Shown here one piece after another: positions 1 through 12,224 of a stretch of DNA of 64,000 nucleotides. The position numbers and the translations under genes are program-made. The stretch comes from Ectobius pallidus (Eukaryota > Arthropoda > Insecta > Blattodea > Ectobiidae). How positions within the stretch are numbered: the first letter of the stretch is position 1; the number at the start of each line of letters is the position of its first letter. The notes beneath the pieces are model-generated. The model did not search any database. It was not told the DNA's origin and saw nothing but the letters and a program-made list of their open reading frames with translations. The stretch covers positions 21,434,606 through 21,498,605 of the forward strand of contig CAXKWD010000003.1 of the NCBI GenBank assembly GCA_964059195.1, given 5' to 3'.

Positions 1-136
1 TTTACTAATATTAAAAAAAATTATGAACACAGGACGGTGACACGATGAGTGAATATTAATGACTAATATTTCAGAAAATGGCAAAATTTTCGTAAATAAC
101 TATCAACTTTAAAAAATATATCCTCTTCTATGCGAT

Positions 137-270
137 TTTTCCCGACGGTTCACAAAATTCAAGCATAATTCAAGGATTTTTTCCCGACATGGAAAATTCA
201 AGTATAATTCAAGGATTTTTCCCGACATCGAAAATTCAAGCATAATTCCCTATTTTCCCGATTTTCAATG
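137..270. repeat. Short tandem repeat, ~40 bp unit, about 2.5 copies
   Basis: The unit TTTTTCCCGACATGGAAAAT plus CAAGTATAATTCAAGGA recurs at about 137, 180 and 222. The repeated TTCCCGAC words resemble the interior of the element at 32098-32604, suggesting a fragment of that family. Confidence 0.6.
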
Positions 271-828
271 CTAAATCTAAAGAAAATAAATAGGATTATA
301 GCATAAGATATTTAAAATTATACTAACGAATACTAAAGAGAAAAACGTATAGTTACAAGAAGTTAGGCTACGGGTTACAAGTATCATACGCTAAAGTTAC
401 AAAATCAAGTTATATTACGCATTTACAAGTAACGTCAAAGCGAAGTAGATAAGTGGTTAAAATGTAACCTGGATTGAAAAGAACAGACCTTGATGTAAAT
501 TTGTGTGATAGTGGAGCAAGTGCACAGCCATTATTAAAGAGGAACTGCATGGAGCCGAGACTGTGAGAATTACTTCATCTCAATGCAAGGTAATTACAAG
601 CATTATTCGCCCAGTAATCTCAAATTACCCGTTAGTACAATTGCCACGTTATTACTGACACGGATTTCAAGGTCTGGTAAAGCTAAAAGTAACCATAGGA
701 AATAAACACGAAAATGTACGGATTTTAGTACAATCTCTATTCCTTTCGTGGAGAGAAAATTGCATTTTCTTCTCTCTCTTAAAGTTTGTTATTTAAGGAT
801 TGTGTGAAAACAATTAGAACAGCAAAAT
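271..828. other. No recognisable feature
   Basis: AT-rich sequence without a usable ORF, splice-bounded exon or repeat structure that I can identify. Confidence 0.5.
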
Positions 829-830
829 GT

Positions 831-1490
831 TCTTAAGTGGGAACATACAGCTTTCGGTGAAATTCACAGGTGAGACATAGGTGAATTTCATTATTTTTTT
901 TTTCCCCTCAGCAATTAATTGTTCTACAATCTCGCAATCTGTCATACTCTATACTACTTCTACAATTGCATACTATTTTCAAAATTAATCAAACTGTTAC
1001 AGTTATGGATAATTATTGTTTCACAATGGCAGCAACGTTTCATGCACTGAAATGCCGTTTCCTTGATAACTTCCACAGATATCAATATTTCTGAGTGATT
1101 ATTTTTCTGTGTAGTAGGCCTACACTAGTTTATGTTAATGGAAAATAACATTTTAAAAAACTTATACTGTATATATATTGCAAAGATTGTAGATTATGTT
1201 GTTCATATGTTTGCAAATACGCGTTTGCAAAAATATTGCCATTTGTGAAAATTATCACGGAAATGGCATTATAGTGCACGAAAAGTGGCTGCCATTTTGT
1301 AACGATAATTACCCATATCTTGTAACAGTTTGATTAATTTTGAAAACAGTATGCAATTGTAGGAGTATGCAATAAAAAGTATGTCAGATTGCAAGATTGT
1401 AGAGCTATTCATTGCTGAGAGAAAAAATAACGAAATTCCCCTATTTCTCACCTATGAATTTCAACGAAAGCTGTATGTCCCCCCTTAAGA
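831..1490. repeat. Long inverted-repeat (fold-back) element, ~240-bp arms
   Basis: The arm at 831-1070 is repeated in reverse complement at about 1253-1490 with scattered mismatches; landmarks are ACATACAGCTTTCG near the outside and AAAATTAATCAAACTGTTAC in the middle. The spacer is about 180 bp. This fits a non-autonomous DNA element with long terminal inverted repeats; no target duplication is evident. Confidence 0.75.
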
Positions 1491-1884
1491 AATATCGCTA
1501 AACTCGATAATTTCTTGACCACCATGTCACCCGGGCCGTACCGATTGGTATCAAGTGTAGGCCTACAATGTCGCAACATCACACACATATAACAACGTGC
1601 AGACTTAACTCAGGAGATGTCAGAGTAGTCTACGGATTATAAAATACATTCCGAAGTGTTATTTGTAATTGGATAATACGATGGTAAATACAATGGATTT
1701 CGCAAACATATCTACTCACAAAATAAAATCCTGCTTTTACTACTTGTATCATAAAGAACTATGGGTCAAATGCGGTAAATACTTTTCCTGGATGCACATT
1801 CATAATAATTAGGTATTAAAATGGATTGACTAACTATAGAAATGCACTTAACATATGTGTGCACTAAGCCTTCGATGTTCTTCT

Positions 1885-2035
1885 ATTGGCCCATTCCTGT
1901 CTGCCCATGGATTGCCAAAGGGACAAGACAACACCCAGCCCTGACCCCAGGAAGGAAATTTTCCACTAGAGTCTACTGAAAAAATCGTGATCCGGCTGGG
2001 AATCGAACTCCCCCACGGTAGCGGATTTCTAGAGG
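1885..2035 (-). repeat. tRNA-derived SINE fragment
   Basis: On the minus strand it has a B-box-like GTTCGATTCCCAGCCGG followed by the body sequence seen in the SINE at 46503-46765 (tail near GGTGTTGTC). Truncated. The flanks at 1491-1884 and 2036-2121 show nothing recognisable. Confidence 0.55.
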
Positions 2036-2121
2036 CCTTAAAAATTGTAATCTATATTTTGGTCAACTTTAATATTCTCGGACTACCAAATACCTGTTGC
2101 GAAATCACCTGCTATAATAAT

Positions 2122-2855
2122 TAGGGATCGGAAGTTTAGGAAAATGCCCGTTCTATTGAAGGTTTATATTTTTAATTGCTAGTAGTAGATGTGTCCGAAT
2201 TATGACAAATAATGCCTTCTGGTGAAGTTATATATTGCCTATTTTTTCCTTTTTTGCAATTTGTCCTTTGTTGTTCTTATATGTACATTTTTCCCCCTTT
2301 TTTTTAAAACCATTTGAGTACTCTCTTAACAGTATTGAAAATTCCTGAGTTCGAAAATAGGAATTTGCATTAAATTTATTTTATAATATTCCCTGGTTTG
2401 TAACCACATTTTCTACACCAAAAAATTTGAATTCTTATTTAATTTATCCAAGGGACCCATTTTCAAAATAAGCATTATTTCTCATTCATCAGCTGAACAT
2501 TTACAAGATTTAAAGTTGTGTTTTCTTTCTTTCCTTTTTTATAACACTAATTTTAATCTGAAGCCCTTTTCCCATTAAATTGTCTTCAAGTACTGTTTTT
2601 ATTTTATTGCAGACTTCTAAATGAAACAAAAGCAGTGTGGAAGAGAATAGTTAATTTAGTTGTAATACTGATTAGTGATTAATAAATAGCTATAATTTAA
2701 TTTTTCGAGTGCAATTGTGATATGAAAGCCATTTTGCATTTAGAACTTTTGTACGCAATATAATTTCAATTATGTTTATTGCCTATTTTTCATTCTTTGA
2801 AAACCTTTTAGGCGCACAAAATGCTATTTTTAAGTGCCTGAACTTCCGATGCCTA
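2122..2855. mobile_element. Non-autonomous hAT-like element, 734 bp
   Basis: Ends are TAGGGATCGGAAGTTTAGG and, at the far end, the inverse of TAGGCATCGGAAGTTCAGG. Flanking 8-mers ATAATAAT (2114-2121) and GTAATAAT (2856-2863) match at 7 of 8 positions. No transposase coding is visible. Confidence 0.7.
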
Positions 2856-3221
2856 GTAATAATCCACGTCATTCACAAAGCGAGGGCAAGCGAAGCATAT
2901 CAAACACCTCCTGGACATGAATGAATGCCGGCCTGTAAACCAATTCACGGCACAGAACAATAGCGAAACTGGCAATCTATTGCAATCAATATGTTAACCT
3001 AATTCACGTTATCTGTGACCGGCGCAATGGATTCCCACAAATGTGGTCTCGTGGCATTTCCGGGGCACTGGACCAAGGTCGTTCAGGGGGTGGAGTTCTC
3101 CGGAGTTCTTCATGTAACGGATTATTTTCGTTGAGAGAAGGGGCCAGTCTTTAAAGTCACCAGTAAATCCACCTGTGGAAAAGTCCGAAGAACGTACGAT
3201 GAACGCCATCCCCCCCCCCCG

Positions 3222-3455
3222 CTAAGACCCGAAGGGAAAAGACCACTTGGAAGACCTAGACGGAGGTGGGAGGACAATATTAGAACAGATTTAAAGGAAG
3301 TATTATTTGCGAGGGATGGTTGGATCGAGTTAGTACAGGATAGAGTTGAATGGCGGGCACATGTAAGCGCGGCAATGAACCTCCGGGTACCATAAAATAG
3401 ATAATATTCCTTTATCTTGCTAAGGAATTGTCTACTACCATTGAATGTGTAAGAA
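3222..3455 (+). mobile_element. LINE family 1, 3' end of the reverse-transcriptase ORF and 3' UTR
   Basis: The decoded C-terminus reads PEGKRPLGRPRRRWEDNI, then a Leu/Arg-rich stretch ending near the AATGAACCTCCGGGTACC region, and the conserved 3' UTR with GGAATTGTCTA. It is 5'-truncated. This is the same family as copies at 5387, 11627, 25941, 37780 and 41652. Confidence 0.75.
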
Positions 3456-4044
3456 ATGAGAAGTACATTTTAATTTAGTAAAATTTTCATTTTCGGGGGG
3501 GGGGGGGTTCCCTTCCTGGCTATAGATCTGAGGATACTGATCATATTCTTTGAAAAGGACCACCAAGCAGCGAGCGGGCTGAAGAAGTTGTGAATCTGAT
3601 GACGTACGAGACCAAGATTTAACCCAATTGACAGTCACACTATTCTTAGACATACAAAAGGATTGATATAATAATAACGTCTATTATTCCATCCCGTGGA
3701 GTACTTGACTCCCATTGTAAATGATATTTACGTCTTCCTTTGCCTACATGACCACACTACAGCCGGTTTCACAACATCCTGGTCCATCTTATTCATGACA
3801 GTCGTAAAAATGTCACCGTAATCACCACAATCATCATCAGAGTAAAGAACGTGCCACCAGCCTATTCCAGCAAATTTGCATTGGGACATTTTAAGGCCCT
3901 GTTCATCCAGAAGTAAAAAATGAAACGTTTATTAGATAATTCGTCCATCCGTCAGTCCACTTTTCTCAGAAATGAATAAAACTGTTAATTTAAAAATTGG
4001 AATGGTCATAGAGAGAGATTACATCATTCCAAAGCTTCGGATTT
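3456..4044. other. No recognisable gene; contains a poly-G run
   Basis: A 13-nt G run occurs near 3496-3508. Otherwise plain AT-rich sequence up to the SINE at 4045. Confidence 0.4.
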
Positions 4045-4140
4045 TGTGTAATCGCTGTAGTGCAGGGGATGCGTTCGCTCCTGTCACGCAGCGGGCCCGG
4101 GTTCGAATCCTGGTCGGGACAAGGTGGGAGTTTTTCCTAG

Positions 4141-4309
4141 CAGTGGCGGACGCAGAAATTTTTTTCGGGGGGGGGGGGATTTGACTTTCAACTTACATAT
4201 AAAATTAGTTTATAAAACTGGCCACTTAGAGTACATATATAGCCTTTTTTTCAAATTTCGGGGGGGGGGGATGTAACCCCCCCCATCCCCCCCTCTGCGT
4301 CCGCCACTG
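4141..4309. mobile_element. hAT-type MITE, 169 bp, perfect 8-bp target duplication
   Basis: Starts CAGTGGCGGACGCAGAAAT and ends CTCTGCGTCCGCCACTG. TTTCCTAG flanks both sides (4133-4140 and 4310-4317), the size expected for hAT. G-rich and C-rich runs sit just inside the ends. It is inserted in the SINE body. Confidence 0.92.
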
Positions 4310-4418
4310 TTTCCTAGGTTTTTCCTCACCTGTGAGACAATTTGTGGTCCCCGGATATCATCTATACTGGTTTTCACATCGTGAAGGCGCATGCTATTCA
4401 TATTCATATGCTATTCAT

Positions 4419-4683
4419 CAGGGCCGTGGCTAGGCGGTGGCGAGATGTGCCCCCGCCAAGAGCGCAGGTACAAAGAGGGCGCAAAATTAACCATGAAAAA
4501 TCCCGCCTTTTCGTTTTCAAATTGAGGTTTAGGTTTTCTTTGATAATAACAATGTTTTTATATTAAAATCATAAACAATTTTACAGAAATTAAAAAAAAA
4601 AAAACTGTTCAGACCCCCCAGTATTGGAGGGCGCAGATTTGTCAAACTCGCCAAGGGCGCAGAAGGACCTTGCTACGGCCCTG
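4419..4683. mobile_element. hAT-type MITE family CAGGGCCGTAGC, 265 bp, perfect 8-bp target duplication
   Basis: Starts CAGGGCCGTGGCTAGG and ends CTTGCTACGGCCCTG. CTATTCAT flanks it at 4411-4418 and 4684-4691. It is an internally deleted version of the longer copies at 18938-19623 and 30041-30654. Confidence 0.93.
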
Positions 4684-5386
4684 CTATTCATACGGGAGAA
4701 TCAAGCGCTATGTTGCCTAGTGAAATAGAAACATGTATTTCTGTATGAAATTTTATGGAGAATATGATGGTAGACACGAAAATCTTATATTTTCGTTGAT
4801 TTTCGTTTAAATAATAAAAAATTGAATTTTTCTTTAAACGAAATTTTTAACATATCTTTCGTTGCAAACATTAAAACGTAAAAAAATTAAACAATTACGA
4901 CAAAAAATCTCAGTTATTCGTTTGTGTCGTAAGTTGTCATAATCTTCATCCCGTCCTCGTCTTGTTCAGAATAAATGTATGTGTGTGAATTGGTGTGTCT
5001 CGTCCTATGTGTTCGTGTTGTCTCGGAGGTGGTCCCGGCATTGGGCTGATCACTCGTCCGGGGAGGCCCTCCATGTCCGGTAAAAAAAAAGAATGTATGT
5101 GGTCCATAGAAAATCCCTCTCCCGACAAGTCGCGGCCCTATAAAGGTCGCTTAAACGTCCCTAAAAGTGAGAGGCAAAACTAAGGTAAAGAAAGAAAGAT
5201 CAGTAATACTGTATTATCTTCAACAATCTCGCACCTCGGAAACAGGTTATAAACTCGCGCAGTTCAGCGATACATGTGTCATAATACTGGTTTACTTGGA
5301 TGTACGAAAATACGACCTAACCAGTCATATTCAGCAGACAAGCAACAGTGAACACGAGATGAAATTGGTGTCTCAGGTCAATGACG

Positions 5387-5950
5387 GAATTACTTACTCA
5401 ATGGAAATAGACAATTCCTCTATAAGCTAAAGGAATATTATCCAATCATCCCTCACAAATCCTACTTCCTTTAAATCCATCCTAATATTATCCTCCCACC
5501 TACGTCTAGGTCTTCCAGGAGGTATTTTCTTTTCGGGTCTCCCAGTCATTACTTTTGAGGTATGTCTTTCCTCCCCCGTGCGCGTAACATGCCCAGCCCA
5601 TTTCGTCCTCCATGATTTAATTACCCTTACTATATCCGGTGAAGAGTACAGGTCATGAAACTAGTCGTTTTGCAATTTTCTCCAGACCCCATTTTCATCT
5701 CTCTTAGGCCCAAATATTTTCCTAAGCACACTGTTTTCAAACACACTCAGATTATGTTCTTTCCGAAGAGTAATCTCACATTCATAAAATACAATCGACA
5801 GGATAATGGTCTTATACATGTTTATTGTTAGATTTCTGGACAGAAGACGAAAAGATAAGAATTTCTCAACTGCACAAAAACAAGCATTTCCTGATTTGAG
5901 CCTACACTTAACTTCAGCCTTAATATTGTCAATGACGGAATGAGTAAATA
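5387..5950 (-). pseudogene. LINE family 1 reverse-transcriptase C-terminus, 5'-truncated
   Basis: Read on the minus strand, the protein contains LLSRNLTINMYKTIILSIVF, YECEITLRKEHNLSVFENSV and LRKIFGPKRDENGVWRKL, the region after the RT fingers and palm in this LINE type. After a frame break it continues through the GRPEGK region to the 3' UTR at 5387. Dead copy. Confidence 0.8.
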
Positions 5951-6480
5951 AATAAATAAAATCATGTACACTCATATAACAAAGTGCCAGAATACTTTTC
6001 TTTAATCAGTGATAATTGCAATTATGATGTGCAGAAAATAAGTTATTTTTGTAATCGATTTCCGAGTTAAGCTCCAGATCGATTCATTAAGCAGGGCTAC
6101 TAGTAGTTTGATAAGCATATGTGAAAGAATATGTGGGTAGTGTTATTTATCAAAGCTATCTGTATTGCAACTTCCAAAGCAGTCTTTGAACACTGTAAAA
6201 CGATATGTTGTCATGAGAACTGATTTGCATTTGATAAATTCTTTATAATATACTACCATAAAATAGGCATTAAATTGGGCATTACTGCGGACCGGTAAAC
6301 CGATTTGGTCCAATAACAAAAGGCCTCTTTCCATGGACGTTATAAATGCGTATACCAAGTTCCATGAAAATACGATAAAGCGTATTTGAGTTATCGCGCG
6401 TACAGACAGTCGGACAGACAGATATTTTCCCGTCTACCACACAATCTCATAAAGTACCACTCTGGCACTTCATACATTGT
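5951..6480 (-). repeat. Repeat family AAGTGCCAG, copy 1
   Basis: Homologous to copies at 9974-10698, 13866-14403 and 38420-39466. One end is AACAAAGTGCCAGAATACTT, the other the inverse of GAAGTGCCAGAGTGG. It carries the family's CAGACAG-rich segment near 6405-6422. No SINE is inserted in this copy. Confidence 0.7.
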
Positions 6481-7309
6481 TACAAAACACAAGGTATACG
6501 CATTTGAAGCAGTAAGCATACTCTAAAGAATAAGGTTAAGCAGAGGATATGACTACACCAGTGGAAGTAGTCATTGCAAAGCTCTTCCTAAGAAGCATCT
6601 TATCATATAAGGAAAACAATACAATTTATGTTTACGGTAGAGGAAGTTACGTGTGTTTGCCACGAAAAATTTATATTTTAATTTTAATTTTGTTTGTTTA
6701 GTTATGTTAAACATAATGGACCTCACGGACAGATATATCTGATAGAATTAAGAAACACATGATAAATGAGACATAAGTCATGGTAACTATTCCCCCCCTC
6801 AAAGTAAGTTAAGATGTTGTAAGTTACTGAAGAATTTGGCATCTGTAGTATATGGACATACCATTTTAATCTGATGGCAGCGTAACATACGGTTATACGA
6901 ATACAGACGATGGTAATTCAGTTGTGAGACAGACGCCATGCAGAAGATATGTGACAAGATAACAACATTTTAATGACTACTATGTAAAAATAGCTGTTCG
7001 TGGGGGGGGGGGAGAAATGCCAGAGAATGCCACAGGGAAGCTTTGGGGAATATTGCCCTTTCATACTGAACTTTGAAGGTTCATGGGGTGAGCATGTGTG
7101 TTTTCGTGCTTCCAGCTACTGTAATACATTAGAGTGGCATGATGCCACATTGCTAGGGTGAGCAGATATATCTGCATGAAAAAGAGGACAGCAGGGTGAA
7201 AATGAGGACATTTGAGAAAAAACGAGCGTAAGCCTAAAGTAAGCCATGAAAAATTGGAATTTAGAAACATAAATATATTAATGGAATGATAATAATTCTT
7301 TCACACTGG
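6481..7309. other. No recognisable gene
   Basis: AT-rich, with a G run near 7002. A 69-codon minus-strand frame at 7061-7270 resembles nothing I know and has no splice context. Confidence 0.4.
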
Positions 7310-7555
7310 CCGTGTGTAGGGTGAGATGGAAAGGTGAAGTCAGAATGAAAAATTCAATGCCATAGCCGGGATTTGAACCAGGATTTTCGGCTCTCCATGC
7401 CCCTGCTCTTATCAACTGAGGATATGTGAGTTAGTTGGAGAATTTAATGTTGTTCCCATAATGGCAGCTCAGTTGGTAAGAGCAGCGGCACGGAGAGCCG
7501 AAAATCCTGGTTCAAATCCCAGCTACTGATTTGAATTTTTCAGTCTAACTTCATG
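7310..7555. repeat. Two tRNA-derived SINE heads in opposite orientation
   Basis: A minus-strand copy (about 7310-7435) and a plus-strand copy (about 7455-7555) share GGAGAGCCGAAAATCCTGG and a B-box-like GGTTCAAATCC. A third copy lies at 42838-43005 (minus). They are not folded as intact tRNAs. Confidence 0.65.
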
Positions 7556-7575
7556 AATATATTAATGTTTATAAA

Positions 7576-8564
7576 TAGGGACCGGATTCTTAGGTTTTTA
7601 CCTATTTTTTTCCTTACTTCCAAAACAAAAAGCGCTCATACACTTTTTCGAATCATGTCCATAGGATTCACCCACATTAATTCTGTGGCACCTAAAAATA
7701 CCTAAATGGGGTATAAAAACCTAAATATACCTAAACGGGATATAAAACCTAAAATATATAATTTAGGCTCCTTTTTTGTCTTTTTTGTTTGTCAGTTGAG
7801 AAATCGATATTTTGCGGGGAGAGAATAATTTTTGTCGGGTAGAAATTAATACTACCAGCGGTTCATTCAACCCATTGTCGTCTAGGACGGACAGTATCAA
7901 GAGAGGAAAAGAGTACTGGCGTATTCCTTTTAAAATATTCGTACGAACAACCATTGTTGCCATGTATGAACAAGGATATATATTTCTGAGTTTTAAACCG
8001 CTTGTTTTTTGTTTGCCTTTAGTACTTCCCTGTTATTCATACTGAGTGGTCACACTTTGAGTTTTAAGAAGACGTGATAATTATGTCGAAACAAATGAAA
8101 TCGAGTTTCACATTATATCCACATCCAACCATAAAGTATTTTACTCACTAAATTAGAAGCATCGGATTCGAATCCTGAGAAGAGCAGTGTCTAAATACAG
8201 TATTAACTATTAACTAAGAGATAACAGGAAGAACTTCACAATTGAGAATCTTGAAAAATATTTAGTAATATACTGTAACCAGGAAATGTGAGGCAATCAT
8301 ATTTTCACTACTTCTTTTGATTGTTTATGCTTTCTTTCTTCAATTGTATAATGTCTAAAAGCAAGTTTACACAAATTTAAGTCAATTCTGTTAAGTTAAA
8401 CTTTACAAGTATTATGTACTCAATCCTATGTAGCACATTCAAATTCATTAAACCAATTATTCTACCCGAAAACGATATTTTGGACAAAAAAACCTAAAAA
8501 AACCTATTTCACCTAATGGAAAACCTAAAACAGTGTTTTTAAAAACCTAAAAATCCGGTCCCTA
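7576..8564. mobile_element. Non-autonomous hAT-like element, 989 bp, 8-bp target duplication
   Basis: Starts TAGGGACCGGATTCTTAGG and ends with the inverse of TAGGGACCGGATTTTTAGG. TTTATAAA flanks both sides (7568-7575 and 8565-8572). The interior has many CCTAAA words near both ends. No transposase frame. Confidence 0.85.
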
Positions 8565-8924
8565 TTTATAAACATTAAATTCAACATTCAACAATTTCTC
8601 AAATGCAGATGTTATAAACCAAAGCACAAGGTTCACAGGTATTTCCCCGAGGATGTTATCCCTTGCAGGTGTTTAAGTTTGCTAAAGATATTCTTTTAGA
8701 AATCCTACACTTCCTTCTTGGCATTTTATTAAAATAAACCTCACACTCAGACAACCAAAAGAATGCAATATTGGAAATTGACAAAGGCCGGATGCAGAAG
8801 TTCAGTATAAGGGTTGCCAGACGTAGTTCAGAGAAAAAAAGTATAGATTTTGTAGGCCTAAGAATGTCCAGATAGAAGGAACATGCACAATGTGCAAAGA
8901 TCATCAAACATATATTCACTAACA
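8565..8924. other. No recognisable feature
   Basis: Unassigned sequence between two mobile elements. Confidence 0.4.
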
Positions 8925-9720
8925 AGTGCCCATAGATTTGCCCGCGATTATTTACTTAACTGCTAGACGTTTTGTTTAAATCAATTATTTAACAGAAAAA
9001 TAATTACAACATTATATCTATTAACACTGATATCGTTTTTACATAAATTGCAGGAATTACAAAATTTTATTCTTAATTATGTTGTTTAATGCTAAAAATA
9101 TAAATAATTAAACGAACGAAATGAATCTTATGCTGCCATATGGGCATATAAATTTGAAATGAAACGATTAAAATGAACCCTAGATTCATGAACCTTACCC
9201 AAATCATGTATAAACAATTTTATTATAATGACTGATAATTAGAAAACTAAAATCCTGGTTTCGATGAACATTTCAAGATTAAAGTGTGATGCCTGGGGGG
9301 AAAAAAGACCTCAGATTCAAGTTCCCTAGCCCAAAAAAGCTCTCATAGTGAGTTTCATCCAAATCAGTTAACGTTTTCCCATTTAGGCGTGAATTCAAAT
9401 ATCCAATTCTGTGTAAATCAAATCTCTTCAAATCATAAACAAATGAATCAAGATTTCAACCGAGCAAGGCCATTTTCCACAACAATCAAATTGCTTGTGT
9501 TTCTTATGGAAGGTATTTTCGTCTCCTCAAAAACATTTGTTTTTTGGCAATGAAAATAAAAATTTTGCAAAATCTATTTTTAGTGTGCACTTACATTATG
9601 AAACAAAGGTACAGTCAAAATTGCAAGTCTCTACCTATTATAGTTTAAGCTCCATGTCGATTCTCTGTCAGTCAGTCAGTCAGGACAATGCTGCTTGGTA
9701 TAGATAAAGATATAGGAACA
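8925..9720 (-). mobile_element. Helitron-like non-autonomous element, degraded
   Basis: The 3' part (8930-9240) is duplicated at 44540-44850 on the same strand. The 5' part on the minus strand (TGACTGACTGACAGAGAATC, then AAACTATAATAGGTAGAGAC) matches the start of the Helitron-like element at 29178. The terminal CTAG is not preserved here. Confidence 0.5.
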
Positions 9721-9973
9721 ACTGACTGTAATATTACTACCAATGTTTTACAGCTTACAGGATGAAAATAACAATGATTACTGAATGCATAATGCTATAC
9801 ACTGAAAAGAGTATAGGTTGGGCGATAAAATCATCAGCTAGTCCTATTACAAAAAAGAATAAATATTTTTTCATGGAAAGAGGACCATGAAATAAAAATG
9901 AGAGCATATCTGCAAAAAAAAGAGGACGTCTGGTTACTCTATACATTGCAAATCCTGTACTTTCATTTTTATT

Positions 9974-10698
9974 AAGTGCCAGTATGGTACTTTATGAGAT
10001 TGTGTGAGGAAGGGAAAATGTCTGTCTGTCTGTCTGTATGTCTGTACGCGCGATAACTCAAATACGCTTTATCAGATTTTCATAAAACTTGGTATACGCA
10101 TTTATAATGTCCATGGGAAGAACCCTATTGATATTGGACAAAATCGGTTGACCGATACCGAAGTAAAGCCCAATTTAGTGCCTCTTTTATGGTAATATAT
10201 TAGAAAGCATTTATCAAATGCAAATTAGTTGTCATGACAACATATTGTTTTACAGTATTCATATGCGGCTTTGGAAATTGCAATACAGTTAGCTTTGACA
10301 AATAACATTATTCCTTCACATACGCTTATGAAAGTAGATCGTTAAAATGAGCGAGGTAGCTGAGATGGCAACATCTTGGACTCGCATTTTGGTTGTTCCT
10401 GGTTCAATTACCGTAGCCGGCCAATTTGACATATCTTTTTTGTATTTTTATGTGAGTGTGCGATTGTCAAGATATCACAAATCTGTATAGTTCTGCTGAT
10501 GCTGGACGATTTAAAGCTGATTAAAAACTAGACCTTTGTTCTCCCTGAAGCTCTACTTAATGAATGAATCTGGAGCTTACCTCGGAAATAAATAATCAAT
10601 AAAAAATAAAAACTTTCTTTCTGCATATCATAATTGCAATTATAACTGATTAAACAAAAGCATACTGGCACTTTGTTACATCAGTTTACCTGATTTTA
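9974..10698 (+). repeat. Repeat family AAGTGCCAG, copy 2, carrying a SINE
   Basis: AAGTGCCAGTATG at 9974-9986 is inverted at 10661-10673; homology to other copies continues about 25 bp beyond the second terminus. A tRNA-derived SINE occupies about 10347-10530 at the site also occupied in the copy at 38420 but empty in the copies at 5951 and 13866. Confidence 0.75.
10347..10530 (+). repeat. tRNA-derived SINE F inside another repeat
   Basis: The tRNA-like head reads GAGCGAGGTAGCTGAGATGG with a B-box-like CCTGGTTCAATTACCG. The antisense homologue lies at 38590-38760. Confidence 0.65.
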
Positions 10699-11626
10699 TT
10701 GTTTATCGTTCTGTTTATTGTTACATACATTATTACATTTCATTATTTACTTTATTTCACACTTTAGTACAAGTAAAAACAAAAACCAAAGTATTTCAAT
10801 ATTTGAAAAAGGTCACATTTTCAGAAGAAAACATAGTTGCCATGATTTAATGCCTTATCTCTTGTACTGTTTAGTATTGTATTACTATCCTAATCCTCAT
10901 ACAATAACATTATTCAATCATTACTCAATGGGTGAATATGCTGTACAGACAGCTGTATGCAAAAATTGCGAGCTAATGCCAATCAATTTGCAAAACTTTG
11001 TGAGGCATGCAGATTGTGTGCTGAATGAAGCAGATGGCCGACCGAAGAAGGAAATCAAATCAGGTCAATTGGCAGACAGTGACCTCTTCTCGTCACAGAG
11101 GGTCAACTATGGGGTCATGTATACCAAGGCATACCTCAGATTGAAATTGAATTCCAGCTTAACACAGTGATTGATGGAGAATTCTAAATGCATTACAGGG
11201 TGGATCAGCAGAATGTGAAACAGTATGGCCTTGAGCATAAGACAGTGTCATCAGCAAATATATCTTATGCAGGAAGTCTCAAAGCTCAATGACATTAAAT
11301 ATTCTAGTTAAGCAGGTGTAAAAATCACTTGGTTTTCACTAATGAAATGCCAAAATATAACCCTTTATAGCAATATTTTCCATTCTTTGTACGGGTGCTA
11401 CTGATGTTTTACCTAAGGAAGTTTTACGGGTATGCCTGTCTTAAAGTGTAGTTTTAAGAATTTTATGAGAAAGCTATAATAATATTTTCATGGCAACTGG
11501 AAGATTAGACAAAAACAAACTATTGTTATGGAAGCAAATTCTTAAAAGATAGTTGAAAGTATGTGATCTCTCTATATATTTATTATGATTTTAGAAATAT
11601 AAATAATAATACAGTATTATAATACA
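10699..11626. other. Unassigned; one 150-codon open frame of unknown nature
   Basis: The frame at 10718-11170 (+) includes YAVQTAVCKNCELMPINLQN, VRHADCVLNEADGRPKKEI. It is AT-rich, begins at a weak ATG, and I recognise no family. It could be a transposon remnant or a chance frame. The rest shows nothing. Confidence 0.3.
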
Positions 11627-12224
11627 CTTACTTATTTAATGGCAATAGAAAATTCCTCAGCAAGCAAAAGGAATATTATATATTTTATGGGACCCGAAGG
11701 TTCATTAACGTGCTTAGATCAGCCCGCCATTCAACCCTATTCTGTGCTAACTCCATCCAACCATCCCTCGCAAATCCTACTTCCCTAAAATCTATTCTAA
11801 TATTGTCCTATTACCTACGTCTAGGTCTTCCAGGTGGTCTTTTCCCTTCAGGTCTCCCAGTCAACACTATTGAGATATGTCTTTCCACCCCATGAATGCA
11901 ACTTGTCCAGCCCATTTCATCCTCCATGATTTAATTACCCTTACTATATCCGATGAAGAGTACAGGTCATGAAACTCAACGTTTTGCACTTTTCTCCGTT
12001 CCCCATTTTCATCTCTCTAAGGCCCAAATATTTTCCTAAGCACCCAGTTTTCAAATAGCCTACTCTCAGATTATGTTCTTCCCAAAGAGTAAGCTACCAT
12101 GTCTCACATCCATATAATATAAGCGGCAGGATAATAGTCTTATAAATCTTTATTTTTAGATTTCTGGACAGAAGACGAAAAGATAAGAGTTTCTGAACTG
12201 CATAAAAACAAGCATTTCCTGTAT
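11627..12224 (-). pseudogene. LINE family 1 reverse-transcriptase C-terminus and 3' UTR
   Basis: Nucleotide homologue of 5387-5950, including the CTACGTCTAGGTCTTCCAGG segment encoding GRPRRR and the 3' UTR with TTCCTCAGCAAGC. Frames are broken in several places. 5'-truncated. Confidence 0.8.

Larger units (their letters stand above)
4045..5175 (+). repeat. tRNA-derived SINE G, split by two hAT elements
   Basis: The head at 4050-4140 has a tRNA-like promoter (GGGTTCGAATCCTGGTCGGG). The body continues at 4318-4410, and the tail at about 4920-5175 (GGGGAGGCCCTCCATGTCCG and CCCTATAAAGGTCGCTTAAA). An antisense copy at 31775-32690 shows the order of the parts. Elements at 4141-4309 and 4419-4683 interrupt it; 4700-4910 is unassigned AT-rich sequence. 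Confidence 0.7.

Noticed and set aside
6405..6422. CRISPR-like or regulatory short repeats (CAGACAG runs)
   Set aside because: They are a fixed low-complexity segment of a dispersed repeat family and this is eukaryotic DNA.
7455..7530. tRNA gene candidate
   Set aside because: Has A- and B-box-like words but no complete cloverleaf; repeated elsewhere with the same downstream body, so it is a SINE head. The same holds for 4050, 21160, 46503, 48190, 50310 and 62575.
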